From: Castellaniella sp040276085
GTDB taxonomy: Bacteria > Pseudomonadota > Gammaproteobacteria > Burkholderiales > Burkholderiaceae_B
Length of the DNA: 64,000 nucleotides
Direction: 5' to 3'
Assembly: GCF_040276085.1 (NCBI RefSeq)
Contig: NZ_JBELOK010000003.1
Coordinates: forward strand, 1-64,000
The translations under genes and the position numbers were made by a program. Below the pieces are notes generated by a model. That model had not been told where the DNA came from and made no database searches. It saw only the letters and a list, made by a program, of their open reading frames with translations. How positions within the stretch are numbered: the stretch's first letter is position 1; the number at the start of each line of letters is the position of its first letter. Shown in pieces: positions 33,363 to 42,486 of the stretch.

Positions 33363-34627
33363 TACCCATGGCACAAACCCTTTACGTTTACCAGGGCCGG
33401 CAGCATATTGGCATCTTGCACGACGAACATCCCCTACGGTTCAGTTATCAACCTCAATGGCTACAGACAGGCAACGCACAACCCATTGCCCCAGCGTTTC
33501 CGCTACAGGAAGGTGATTTCTCGGGCCCCCCCGTTACCGCTTTTTTTGAGAATCTGCTGCCCGAAGGCCCCGTACGTCGGTTGCTGCAAGCCAGCCGCCA
33601 TACCAGCACCGTCTTCGGCTTGCTACGAAGCGTGGCTGGTGATACCGCCGGCAGCCTGACCTTACTGCCACCGGGCGAGACCCCTGCCCCACCTGCCTAC
33701 CAGCGCACCACCTGGCAGCACATCAGCCAACAATTACGCCAAGGGACGGCCCCGGCGCTGGGCGCCCCATCCCAGCCAGACAGGCGCATCTCGTTGGCTG
33801 GGGCTCAAACCAAACTGCTACTAATGATTTTTCCAGACGGCCAGCCAGCGTTTCCGTTGGGAGCCGCCCCCTCGTCACACATACTCAAGCCAGACATCCA
33901 GGGCTTGCCGGGCGTCTGGGCATCGGCCCTAAACGAAACCCTGGTGATGAACCTGGCAGCCGTCTTGGGGCTAGGCACCGCCCAGGCGCAGTATCAACCA
34001 GACACCCAAGCGTGCTTAATCCAACGCTACGACCGCCACGCAGAACCAAACGGCAGCCTCACCCGCCTGCACCAACTAGATCTTTGCCAGTTGGCCGGCA
34101 TCCCCTCCGGCACAAAATACGAAGCCGATGGCGGGCCGTCGCTAGCGGATTGCCGCCGTCTGTTGCAAGACATTGGCATCCCCGCCAAAGACCTTAAACG
34201 CCTGGTGCAGTGGATTATTTTTAATCTGTTTGTGGGCAACCACGACAGCCACGCCAAAAACCTCTCGGTGCTGGCCACACCGCACGGCTGGCAACTGGCC
34301 CCTTTTTACGACCTCATGTGCACGACCTTGTACCCTGGCCTGGCCCGGCAATTTGCCTTTAAGATTGGTAATACCAATTTGCCTGGCCAGATTGGTGTGA
34401 CGCAACTTCGGCAACTCAGCCACGCATTGGGCCTTACCCCCGGCTATGTGCTGCAACTGGCCAAAGAGCTCTATCATGCCCTGCCCTCCGCACTGGATCT
34501 GGTTGCACACAAGCTAAGCGACCAAACACCGACTGGCACACCAAACACGCTGATCCAGCGCCTGGATCAAAAAATCCGGCAAGAATCCCGCAAGTATGCG
34601 CGGCGCTGGGAAATCGAACACCATTGA
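33359..34627 (+). CDS. hipA: HipA-type serine/threonine kinase toxin
   Basis: This 422-residue toxin of the HipA family phosphorylates a translation factor (glutamyl-tRNA synthetase in the E. coli case) and induces growth arrest. It has the N-terminal subdomain FFENLLPEGPVRRLL, the SLAGAQTKLLLMI segment corresponding to the P-loop region, the catalytic VGNHDSHAKNLS and the Mg-binding APFYDLMCT. All key motifs look intact. GTG at 33359 is the likely start; ATG 33368 is an alternative. Confidence 0.9.
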   Translation: MIPMAQTLYVYQGRQHIGILHDEHPLRFSYQPQWLQTGNAQPIAPAFPLQEGDFSGPPVTAFFENLLPEGPVRRLLQASRHTSTVFGLLRSVAGDTAGSLTLLPPGETPAPPAYQRTTWQHISQQLRQGTAPALGAPSQPDRRISLAGAQTKLLLMIFPDGQPAFPLGAAPSSHILKPDIQGLPGVWASALNETLVMNLAAVLGLGTAQAQYQPDTQACLIQRYDRHAEPNGSLTRLHQLDLCQLAGIPSGTKYEADGGPSLADCRRLLQDIGIPAKDLKRLVQWIIFNLFVGNHDSHAKNLSVLATPHGWQLAPFYDLMCTTLYPGLARQFAFKIGNTNLPGQIGVTQLRQLSHALGLTPGYVLQLAKELYHALPSALDLVAHKLSDQTPTGTPNTLIQRLDQKIRQESRKYARRWEIEHH

Positions 34628-34645
34628 GATCTGACACCGGCAAGC

Positions 34646-37228
34646 TCACGCCACCTGTTGCGCCTGCTGCGCGCGTTGTGCCAGATACGCCAGCGCTTCC
34701 TCTACCTGGTCGATCAGGATCAAACACAGATCACCGGCCTGCACACCGGCCAATGCCGCATCAATGGCGAGGAATTCGCCGTGGATTTCCTGCACCCGGC
34801 GGGTACGGGTGGCGGCGCCCAGGCCCTGGCGCAGCAGTGCCAGTACTTCGCCATCGGCGCGGCCGCGCTGGCATTGGTCCTGATACAGCACCACCTCATC
34901 AAAGGCCTCGCCCAACAATGCCGTCTGGCGGCTGATGTCTTCATCGCGGCGGTCGCCCGCACCGCTGATCACCACCATGCGCCGGCCCGCCGGCAAGGCG
35001 TCAACCGCCTGGATCAGCGCCTGGATGGCGTCGGGGTTATGGCCATAATCGGCAATCACCATGGCACCGCGATAATCAAACACATTAAAGCGCCCGGGCA
35101 CCGTGGCGGCATCGCTGACAAAAGACGCCAACTGGTGCTGGATCTGCACCCAGTCAATACCCAAGGCCCAGGCGGCGGCCACCGCAGCCATGGCGTTTTC
35201 TACCTGAAACCCCAGCGTACCGCCTCGCGTCAGTGGCACCGTGCCAAGCTGGATGCGGGTTTCAACCCCACCCTCGGAAAACACCAGATCGCCCTGATCC
35301 ACAAACGCCACACGTCCGCCCTGGGCGCGGTGGGTTTCAATCAGGGGATGGCGCGCATCCCGCGCAAAATACGTGATACGCCCGGGGCATACCGTGGCCA
35401 TCGCCGCCACATGCGGGTCTTGGGCATTTAGCACAGCCATGCCATCCGGGGCCACGTTTTCGACAATCACGCGTTTAACGGCGGCCAGCGCTTCAATTGT
35501 CTGGATGTAGTTCATCCCCAGGTGGTCGCCCACCCCCAGGTTGGTGACGACTGCCACGTCGCAGCGATCAAAACCCAGGCCCTCACGCAGGATGCCGCCA
35601 CGCGCTGTTTCAAACACGGCCAGATCGACATCCGGGTGCAGCAGCACATTGCGCGCACTGCGCGGCCCGCTGCAATCCCCGCTATCCACCCGGCGCGCAC
35701 CCACATACACGCCATCCGAGTTGGTCATCCCCACACACACGCCCGGGCGTGTGCACAGATGTGCCAAAAGGCGCACCGTGGTGGTCTTGCCGTTGGTGCC
35801 GGTTACCGCCACCACAGGGATACGGCCGTCTTCGCCAGGGGCGTACAGGGTATCCATCATGGCGCTGCCCACATCGCGCCCCGTGCCGTAAGACGGCGAC
35901 AAGTGCATGCGCAGACCCGGCGCCGCATTCACCTCGACGATGCAGCCGGTTTCGGAGGTGAGCGGCCCATACACATCGCGCGCTACCACATCAATGCCGC
36001 ACACATCCAGGCCCACCATACGCGCGGCCATCACCGCGCTGGCCGCCAGATCAGGATGCACAAGATCGGTGACATCCGTGGCTGAACCGCCAGTGCTGAG
36101 ATTGGCGTTATTGCGCAACGCCACGCACACGCCCGGCGCCGGCACCGAATCCGCCTGATAGCCCTGGCTGGCCAGGGTATTTAGGGCAGTTTCATCCAGC
36201 TGGATGCGCGTCAGCGAACTGCCATGCCCCTCGCCGCGCAAAGGATCCAGGTTGATCTGGTCCACCAGCTCGCGGATGCGGTGCGTGCCATCGCCCACCA
36301 CCTGGGGCGGGTCGCGCCGGGCGGCGGCCACCATGCGATTGCCCACCACCAGCAAACGAAAATCATGGCCAGGAAAATAACGCTCTACCATCACCTGGCT
36401 GCCGTGCTCGCGGGCCACCGCATAAGCAGCCAGGATTTGCTCGCGCCCCTGCACATTGCAGGCCACGCCCCTACCCTGGTTGCCGTCTTGCGGCTTTACC
36501 ACCACTGGCGCACCGATCTCTTGTGCAGCAGCCCAGGCGTCTTCGGCATCCGCCACCACCCGGCCCTGGGGCACGGAGACCCCGGCCCAGGCCAACAGCG
36601 ATTTGGTGAGTGCCTTATCTTGCGCAATGGCCTCGCCAATGGCGCTGCTGGCATCGGTTTCAGCGGCCTGGATACGCCGCTGGTGGCGCCCCCAGCCAAA
36701 CTGCACCAGGCTGCCCTGGGTTAGCCGCCGATACGGGATACCCCGGCGCACCGCCGCCTGCACAATCGAGCCGGTGCTGGGGCCCAGGCGCACGTCGTCG
36801 TACAAACTGCGCAGCTGCGCCAGCGCGACGGCCAGATCAAAGGGCTGATCTTCCCAGGCCGCCTGGCACAGCGTGCAGGCCAGATCAAAGGCCAGCCGGC
36901 CCACGGACTCTTCGGCGTATTCAACCACCACCTGGTACACCCCGGCCTCGGGCGTTGCCGCCGTGCGGCACACCGCCACCGGGCAGCCGGCTTGCGCCTG
37001 CAGGCTGAGAGCCGCCGCCGCCAGGGCCTGCGCCAGCGACACACTGGCGGTTTGCCCTGCCGGGCGCTGGATATCAACCTCAGGAAACCGCGCACGCAGC
37101 CGGGTTTCAAAGGCATCCAGCCCGGCGCTCAGGGCCTCGGCCGGCGTGCATTGCACCACGGCCTCGATAGCCGTTTGGCGGCACCAGATATTAGGCCCAC
37201 GCAGGGCCCGCACGCGAGAAACTTCCAT
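34646..37228 (-). CDS. cphA: Cyanophycin synthetase
   Basis: This 860-residue enzyme polymerises Asp and Arg into the storage polymer cyanophycin using ATP. It has an N-terminal domain, an ATP-grasp domain with VVVKPQDGNQGRGV (242-255), and a C-terminal Mur-ligase-like domain with an intact P-loop GTNGKTT (477-483). Start ATG 37228 (MEVSRVRALRGPN) has an AGGATGAG SD; ATG 37240 is an alternative. It lies downstream of a second synthetase on the same strand (74-bp gap). Confidence 0.94.
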   Translation of the reverse strand: MEVSRVRALRGPNIWCRQTAIEAVVQCTPAEALSAGLDAFETRLRARFPEVDIQRPAGQTASVSLAQALAAAALSLQAQAGCPVAVCRTAATPEAGVYQVVVEYAEESVGRLAFDLACTLCQAAWEDQPFDLAVALAQLRSLYDDVRLGPSTGSIVQAAVRRGIPYRRLTQGSLVQFGWGRHQRRIQAAETDASSAIGEAIAQDKALTKSLLAWAGVSVPQGRVVADAEDAWAAAQEIGAPVVVKPQDGNQGRGVACNVQGREQILAAYAVAREHGSQVMVERYFPGHDFRLLVVGNRMVAAARRDPPQVVGDGTHRIRELVDQINLDPLRGEGHGSSLTRIQLDETALNTLASQGYQADSVPAPGVCVALRNNANLSTGGSATDVTDLVHPDLAASAVMAARMVGLDVCGIDVVARDVYGPLTSETGCIVEVNAAPGLRMHLSPSYGTGRDVGSAMMDTLYAPGEDGRIPVVAVTGTNGKTTTVRLLAHLCTRPGVCVGMTNSDGVYVGARRVDSGDCSGPRSARNVLLHPDVDLAVFETARGGILREGLGFDRCDVAVVTNLGVGDHLGMNYIQTIEALAAVKRVIVENVAPDGMAVLNAQDPHVAAMATVCPGRITYFARDARHPLIETHRAQGGRVAFVDQGDLVFSEGGVETRIQLGTVPLTRGGTLGFQVENAMAAVAAAWALGIDWVQIQHQLASFVSDAATVPGRFNVFDYRGAMVIADYGHNPDAIQALIQAVDALPAGRRMVVISGAGDRRDEDISRQTALLGEAFDEVVLYQDQCQRGRADGEVLALLRQGLGAATRTRRVQEIHGEFLAIDAALAGVQAGDLCLILIDQVEEALAYLAQRAQQAQQVA

Positions 37229-37302
37229 TATTGGACTCATCCTGTTAACTGCCCAACCCGCACATTGCCCGGCCCCATGGCCGGGCAAAACACGCCTGCT
37301 TC

Positions 37303-39477
37303 TTATGCTGCCACCGACACGCCGGCACCTTGTCCGGCCACCCACGTGCGCAAACCCACACGGATGGATTCTGTCGGCACACCCAGTGCCCACACGGCAC
37401 CCACCGCGGCCTGCACGGCAGGCACATCGCTTTGCAGCGCCATCAGAGCGGGGTTAGCCATATCGGCCAGGGGGATTTCCACCCCTTTCTCGGCCAACAC
37501 CAGCGTCTGGTCGCGCAGCAGCACAGCCCGCCCGCCAGCAGCCAGGTGCGCTTGCAGCGCCGCGCCCTGCGACTGCAAGCCAAACAAAATCACTGCGCCA
37601 TCGCACAGCGGCGCCAGGCCGGCCACCAGGGGGTCATCGGCATTGAGCACGGCTACGCCCGACGCCAGCACCACATCCACCTGCGTGCGAAAAATCCGCA
37701 GCAGGTGCTCGGGTTCGGTCATGTGGAATTCGGGCCAGGTGATATCCGGATTGATACTGGTGACCACCCCCACCTGACAGCGGTCGTAGGCCAGGCCTTC
37801 GCCCAAAATGGCGCGGCCGCCGTTCTCCAGCACCGCCACATCCACGGCGCTGTTCATCAGCACGCGCCGTGCGGCTTCCCAGTGCGCGCTGTCTTGCGCC
37901 AACACCTGCTGCGCACCCAGCCACAGGCCATCTGCCGAGGCCTGCCCCACCATGCGGCCATCCAGCTGCAGCAGATGCGCCACCAGGCGCACCACCGGTG
38001 TCATGCCCTGGCTGCCGCTCACCCCCACCACGGGGATGCGGCCATCCTGGGGCGCAGGAAACAGATCCGCAATAATCGCCTCGCCCACCGGGCGCGGCTG
38101 CCCCATGGCTGGTTTGATGTGCATCAGCAGCCCCGGCCCGGCATTGACCTCGACAATCGCACCGCCTTGCGCGGCCAGTGGCTGGCCAATATCACGCACC
38201 ACCAGATCGATGCCCGCAATATCCAGGCCCACCACCCGGGCGGCCAAAGACACCATCTCGGCCACATCGGCATGCACGTTATCCGTCACATCAATCGACA
38301 CATTGCCGCTGCGCTGAATCATCACCGCACGGCCGCGATCAGGCACGGCATCACCACTCAGCTCCTGGCGCTCAAGCTCCAGACGGGCTGCCGCATCCAG
38401 GCGCACCACATTCAAGGGATGGTCTTCGTCGCGCCCACGGCGAGGGTCTGAGTTTAATTGCGTGTCGATCAGCTGCAGCACCGTGGACACACCATCGCCC
38501 ACCACCATCGCGGCCTCGCCCCGGGCGGCGGCCACCAGACGCCCGCCCACCACCAGCAGGCGGTGCTCGTCGCCCTCGATAAAGCGCTCTACCATCACGC
38601 CGCTGCCTTCATCCACCGCCACTGCGTAGGCGGCCTCTACCTGCGCCTGGGTGTTCAGGCAGGTAAATACGCCACGCCCATGGTTGCCGTCTGATGGCTT
38701 GACCACCACTGGCAGGCCCATCTCTTGCGCGGCCTCCCAGGCGTCGGCCACGCTTTCCACCAGGCGCCCCTCTGGCACCGGCACGCCGCACGCCTGCAGC
38801 AACTGGCGGGTTAGATCCTTATCGCGCGAGATGCCCTCGGCAATGGCGCTGGTGCGGCTGGTTTCGGCTGTCCAGATGCGGCGCTGGCGCACCCCATAGC
38901 CCAGTTGCAGCAAGTTGGCATCGCTCAGGCGGATGGCCGGGATATCGCGGTCGTCGGCCGCATCCACAATGCAGGCGGTGCTGGGCCCCAGGCCCAGGGA
39001 CTCGGCCAGATCCTTTAATCGCTCGACGGTGCCCGCCACATCAAAGGGCTGGTTTTCAATCGCGGCCATCACAAGGTCTCGTGCGGCGTATAAAGACTCA
39101 CGGGCCAGGGCCTCGTACCAGGCGCGCACAATCACTTTGTACACACCGCGCAAAGGGGTTTCGCGAGCACGCCCCAAGCCTCCGGGCATCCCTGCCAGGC
39201 TTTGCAGCTCCAGCGTGACGTGCTCGAGGATATGCGCCGGCCAGGTGCCCTCGCGTACGCGCTGCATAAAGCCGCCGCGCTCGCCGATGCTGCAGCGGTG
39301 CTCGATCAAGCTGGGCATCCAGGCCCCCAGCCGCTCGTAGAAACCGGGGATACGGTTAGAGGGATAGTCTTCGAGGTCGTGAATATCGACCAGCGCCTCG
39401 ATAACCGGGCGGTACGCCCAGATATTTGGCCCCCGCAAATGCACCATATTGAGAAACTCAATATTTTTATTTTCCAT
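37303..39477 (-). CDS. Second cyanophycin synthetase-like protein with degenerate Mur-ligase P-loop (CphA')
   Basis: This 724-residue CphA paralogue keeps the N-terminal domain and ATP-grasp KPSDGNHGRGV (260-270). In the Mur-ligase-like domain the P-loop reads GSQGMTP at 488-494 instead of GTNGKTT: the nucleotide-binding Lys is Met492 and the next Thr is Pro. The C-terminus is about 135 residues shorter than that of the neighbouring CphA. Paired cphA/cphA' genes are known in Cupriavidus-type betaproteobacteria. Arg ligation by the M domain is probably lost; it may act as a partner subunit or polymerise dipeptides. Start MENKNIEF at 39477. Confidence 0.9.
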   Translation of the reverse strand: MENKNIEFLNMVHLRGPNIWAYRPVIEALVDIHDLEDYPSNRIPGFYERLGAWMPSLIEHRCSIGERGGFMQRVREGTWPAHILEHVTLELQSLAGMPGGLGRARETPLRGVYKVIVRAWYEALARESLYAARDLVMAAIENQPFDVAGTVERLKDLAESLGLGPSTACIVDAADDRDIPAIRLSDANLLQLGYGVRQRRIWTAETSRTSAIAEGISRDKDLTRQLLQACGVPVPEGRLVESVADAWEAAQEMGLPVVVKPSDGNHGRGVFTCLNTQAQVEAAYAVAVDEGSGVMVERFIEGDEHRLLVVGGRLVAAARGEAAMVVGDGVSTVLQLIDTQLNSDPRRGRDEDHPLNVVRLDAAARLELERQELSGDAVPDRGRAVMIQRSGNVSIDVTDNVHADVAEMVSLAARVVGLDIAGIDLVVRDIGQPLAAQGGAIVEVNAGPGLLMHIKPAMGQPRPVGEAIIADLFPAPQDGRIPVVGVSGSQGMTPVVRLVAHLLQLDGRMVGQASADGLWLGAQQVLAQDSAHWEAARRVLMNSAVDVAVLENGGRAILGEGLAYDRCQVGVVTSINPDITWPEFHMTEPEHLLRIFRTQVDVVLASGVAVLNADDPLVAGLAPLCDGAVILFGLQSQGAALQAHLAAGGRAVLLRDQTLVLAEKGVEIPLADMANPALMALQSDVPAVQAAVGAVWALGVPTESIRVGLRTWVAGQGAGVSVAA

Positions 39478-39693
39478 CACCGGACCATTTGCGCAGAGAG
39501 AGAGTTGGTAGAGACCAAAAAGCCGCCCAGGCAAGATGCGCAGGCGGCACACAATATTAATCTTCCAGCCGTTGCCAAGCATCAAAAAACAGTTGAAAAT
39601 TGTGACGCCCGCGCAACAGTGCATTTTTCTGTGGCGTGTTTATCGTCTTTTTGCGGCCCCGGCCGCGGTGCCCTCCACAGCCATCGTCCCTCC

Positions 39694-41949
39694 ATGCCGG
39701 GTTTTATGCTTGATTCTGTGGCCAACGCGCGCCCAACTCCTTTGTACCCGCCCGATTTTCCAGCCGCCTGGCAAACCACACTGGCCACCCAACTGGCCAG
39801 CGACGAAACCGCACTGGCCTGGCTGGCGCTTAATCTGGACACCCAGTTGCACTACAGCAACAGTTTGCTGGTGCTTACCCCGCGCCGCTGGCTGCTGTGC
39901 AGCACAGATGCCCAGCAGTGCAGATCCTGGCCGCTGCGGCCAGATCTAAACCTGGTGCTGCACGATCAGGCCGGCGTGGGCAGCCTGATCCTGCAAGACA
40001 GCCATGCCCGCCTGGCGCGCTGGCGCTATACGCTAGACCAGCACCCACAGGCCCTGCAACTGGCCGCACGGTTCGAATCCCTGCGCCAGTCAGCGCAATC
40101 GTCCCAAGCAACAGACACCCCCGGCACCCCTGCCCCGGCAGCCGCCCCACAACACCCATCTGCCAGCGCCTTGCTGCGCCTGTGGCGCTTTGCGCGCCCC
40201 TACCGGCGCCAGCTGTCCATCGGCCTGATACTGACGCTGGTGTCCACCGCAGCATCCCTGGTGCCGCCGTACCTGACCATGCCCCTGATGGATGATGTGC
40301 TGATCCCGTTTCAAAACGGCCAGCCCATCGAGTGGCCGCTGGTAAGCCTGTACCTGGGCGGGTTGCTGGCCTCGTCCCTGCTGGCCTGGGCCCTGGGCTG
40401 GGGGCGCAGCGCCATTTTGGCGTGGGTCAGCGAGCGCATCGGGGCAGACCTGCGCACCACCACCTACCAGCACCTGCAGCAGTTATCGCTGCAATACTTT
40501 GGCGGCAAACGCACGGGCGATCTCATGGCCCGGATTGGTTCGGAATCCGACCGCATCTGCCTGTTTTTATCCCTGCACCTGCTGGACTTTGCCACCGATG
40601 TGCTGATGATCGTGATGACATCGGTGATCCTGTTGTCCATCAACCCCTGGCTGGCCCTGGCCACGCTGGCGCCGCTGCCGCTGATTTTATGGATGATCCA
40701 CTGGGTGCGCGACCGCCTGCGCCACGGCTTCGAGAAAGCCGACCGCGTGTGGTCTGAAATCACCAACGTACTGGCCGACACCATCCCCGGCATCCGCGTG
40801 GTAAAGGCCTTTGCGCAAGAACAGCGCGAAGTGGCGCGTTTCAGGGAAGCCAACAACCGCAACCTGGCAATCAACGATCGGGTCAACGCACTGTGGTCGC
40901 TGTTTACCCCCACGGTTACCCTGCTAACCGAGCTTGGCCTGCTGGTGGTGTGGGTGTCGGGCATCTGGCTGGTGTCGCACCAGGCCATCACCGTGGGCGT
41001 GCTGACGGCGTTTCTGGCGTACATCAGCCGCTTTTATGTGCGGCTGGATTCCATGAGCCGGATTGTGTCGGTTACCCAGCGGGCAGCGGCCAGCAGCAAG
41101 CGCATCTTTGACATCCTGGACCATGTCTCCAACGTGCCAGAGCCCGCGCAGCCACGCCCCATGTCGGCCATCCACGGCCGCATAGAGCTTAGCCACATCG
41201 GGTTTCGCTACGGCAACCGCAGCGTGATCCAGGACCTCAGCCTGGACATTGCGCCAGGCGAAATGGTAGGCCTGGTGGGGCAAAGCGGATCAGGCAAAAG
41301 CACACTGGTGAACCTGATTTGCCGTTTTTACGATGTCTCGCAAGGCGCCATCCGGCTGGATGGCACCGACATCCGCCAGTTTGCGGTCAGCGACTACCGG
41401 CGCCACATCGGCCTGGTGCTGCAAGAGCCCTTTCTGTTTTACGGCAGCGTGGCCGAGAACATCGCCTACGGCCGCCCCGATGCCAGCCGGGCCGACATCA
41501 TTGCCGCTGCCCGCGCCGCCCACGCGCACGAGTTCATCCTGCGCCTGCCCCATGGGTACGATTCTCTGGTGGGCGAGCGCGGCCAGGCCTTATCGGGCGG
41601 CGAGCGCCAACGCATCTCGATTGCGCGCGCCATCCTGATCGACCCGCCCATCCTGATTCTGGACGAAGCCACGTCATCCGTAGACACCGCCACCGAAAAC
41701 GAAATCCAGAAAGCCCTGGATAACCTGGTGAAAGGCCGCACCACGATCTCCATCGCCCACCGCCTCAGCACCCTGCGCGAGGCCGACCGCCTGGTGGTGA
41801 TGGACAGCGGCAACATCGTGGAGATTGGCCGCCACGATGAACTGCTGGCCCGCCAGGGGGCATATGCCAGGCTGTACCAGGCACAACTGCAAAGCGTGCA
41901 GGCGGGGGGGTCGCAGCCCTTGCACTCGGAAGACGAGCACAATGCCTAA
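39694..41949 (+). CDS. Cyanophycin metabolism-associated ABC transporter (fused membrane and ATPase domains)
   Basis: This 751-residue protein has an N-terminal soluble domain of about 130 residues not found in ordinary exporters and an Ala/Pro linker. A type-IV ABC membrane domain with six spans starts near residue 165. The ATPase domain has Walker A GQSGSGKST, signature LSGGERQR and Walker B ILILDEATSS. ABC proteins of this architecture recur beside cphA genes with DUF1854. What is transported is unknown. It is divergent from cphA' (216-bp gap containing GCCGCC/GGCGGC arms at 39522 and 39543). Start ATG 39694 is tentative; ATG 39706 is possible. Confidence 0.85.
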   Translation: MPGFMLDSVANARPTPLYPPDFPAAWQTTLATQLASDETALAWLALNLDTQLHYSNSLLVLTPRRWLLCSTDAQQCRSWPLRPDLNLVLHDQAGVGSLILQDSHARLARWRYTLDQHPQALQLAARFESLRQSAQSSQATDTPGTPAPAAAPQHPSASALLRLWRFARPYRRQLSIGLILTLVSTAASLVPPYLTMPLMDDVLIPFQNGQPIEWPLVSLYLGGLLASSLLAWALGWGRSAILAWVSERIGADLRTTTYQHLQQLSLQYFGGKRTGDLMARIGSESDRICLFLSLHLLDFATDVLMIVMTSVILLSINPWLALATLAPLPLILWMIHWVRDRLRHGFEKADRVWSEITNVLADTIPGIRVVKAFAQEQREVARFREANNRNLAINDRVNALWSLFTPTVTLLTELGLLVVWVSGIWLVSHQAITVGVLTAFLAYISRFYVRLDSMSRIVSVTQRAAASSKRIFDILDHVSNVPEPAQPRPMSAIHGRIELSHIGFRYGNRSVIQDLSLDIAPGEMVGLVGQSGSGKSTLVNLICRFYDVSQGAIRLDGTDIRQFAVSDYRRHIGLVLQEPFLFYGSVAENIAYGRPDASRADIIAAARAAHAHEFILRLPHGYDSLVGERGQALSGGERQRISIARAILIDPPILILDEATSSVDTATENEIQKALDNLVKGRTTISIAHRLSTLREADRLVVMDSGNIVEIGRHDELLARQGAYARLYQAQLQSVQAGGSQPLHSEDEHNA

Positions 41950-42484
41950 ACAACAAATACCGCCCCCCCTGGCCGAGCCGCAGACAGACAAGCACGCTGG
42001 ACTCCGCCTGGGCTCGCCACGGACAATGCCGTTTACCTTGTCCCGGGACACCTTTGGCCGCCTGCTGCTGCAGCGCCCCGGCCGGCCCGACGTGCTGGTA
42101 ACCCCCGTGCGCAGTTTTCCCATCAGCGCGCCAAACGAGGGGATCTCGCTGGTGGACGCCCAGACGCAAGAACACGCCTGGATCCCGGATCTGACGCAGC
42201 TGCCCGAGGCTGAAAAGCGATTGATCGGCGAAGACCTGGCGCAACGCGATTTCAGGCCCGAGATCCTGCGCATCCACCACGCATCAGGCTGGGCCACCCC
42301 CAGCCGCTGGGATATCGACACCGACCGCGGCGCCACCGTGCTGACACTGAAAAGCGAAGACGACATCCGCCGCCTGCCCGCCAACAGCCTGCTGATTGCC
42401 GACGCCTGCGGCGTCAATTTCTGGGTACGGGACATCCAGGCGCTGGATCGCACCAGCCGGCGGATACTAGACCGGTTTTTGTAG
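41942..42484 (+). CDS. DUF1854 protein, cyanophycin-associated
   Basis: This 180-residue protein matches the DUF1854 pattern: an initial FTLSRDTFGRLLLQRPG, a VTPVRSFPISAPNEGISLVD middle and a C-terminal LLIADACGVNFWVRDIQALDRTSRRIL. It overlaps the ABC transporter gene by 8 bp, so the two are translated together. Its function is unknown. Conserved pairing with the ABC protein next to cphA suggests one complex or pathway. No signal peptide or TM segment. Confidence 0.85.
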   Translation: MPKQQIPPPLAEPQTDKHAGLRLGSPRTMPFTLSRDTFGRLLLQRPGRPDVLVTPVRSFPISAPNEGISLVDAQTQEHAWIPDLTQLPEAEKRLIGEDLAQRDFRPEILRIHHASGWATPSRWDIDTDRGATVLTLKSEDDIRRLPANSLLIADACGVNFWVRDIQALDRTSRRILDRFL

Positions 42485-42486
42485 TG

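Noticed and set aside
37330..38451. 373-codon plus-strand frame opposite cphA'
   Set aside because: It is His/Gln-rich antisense translation of a high-GC gene with no start context.
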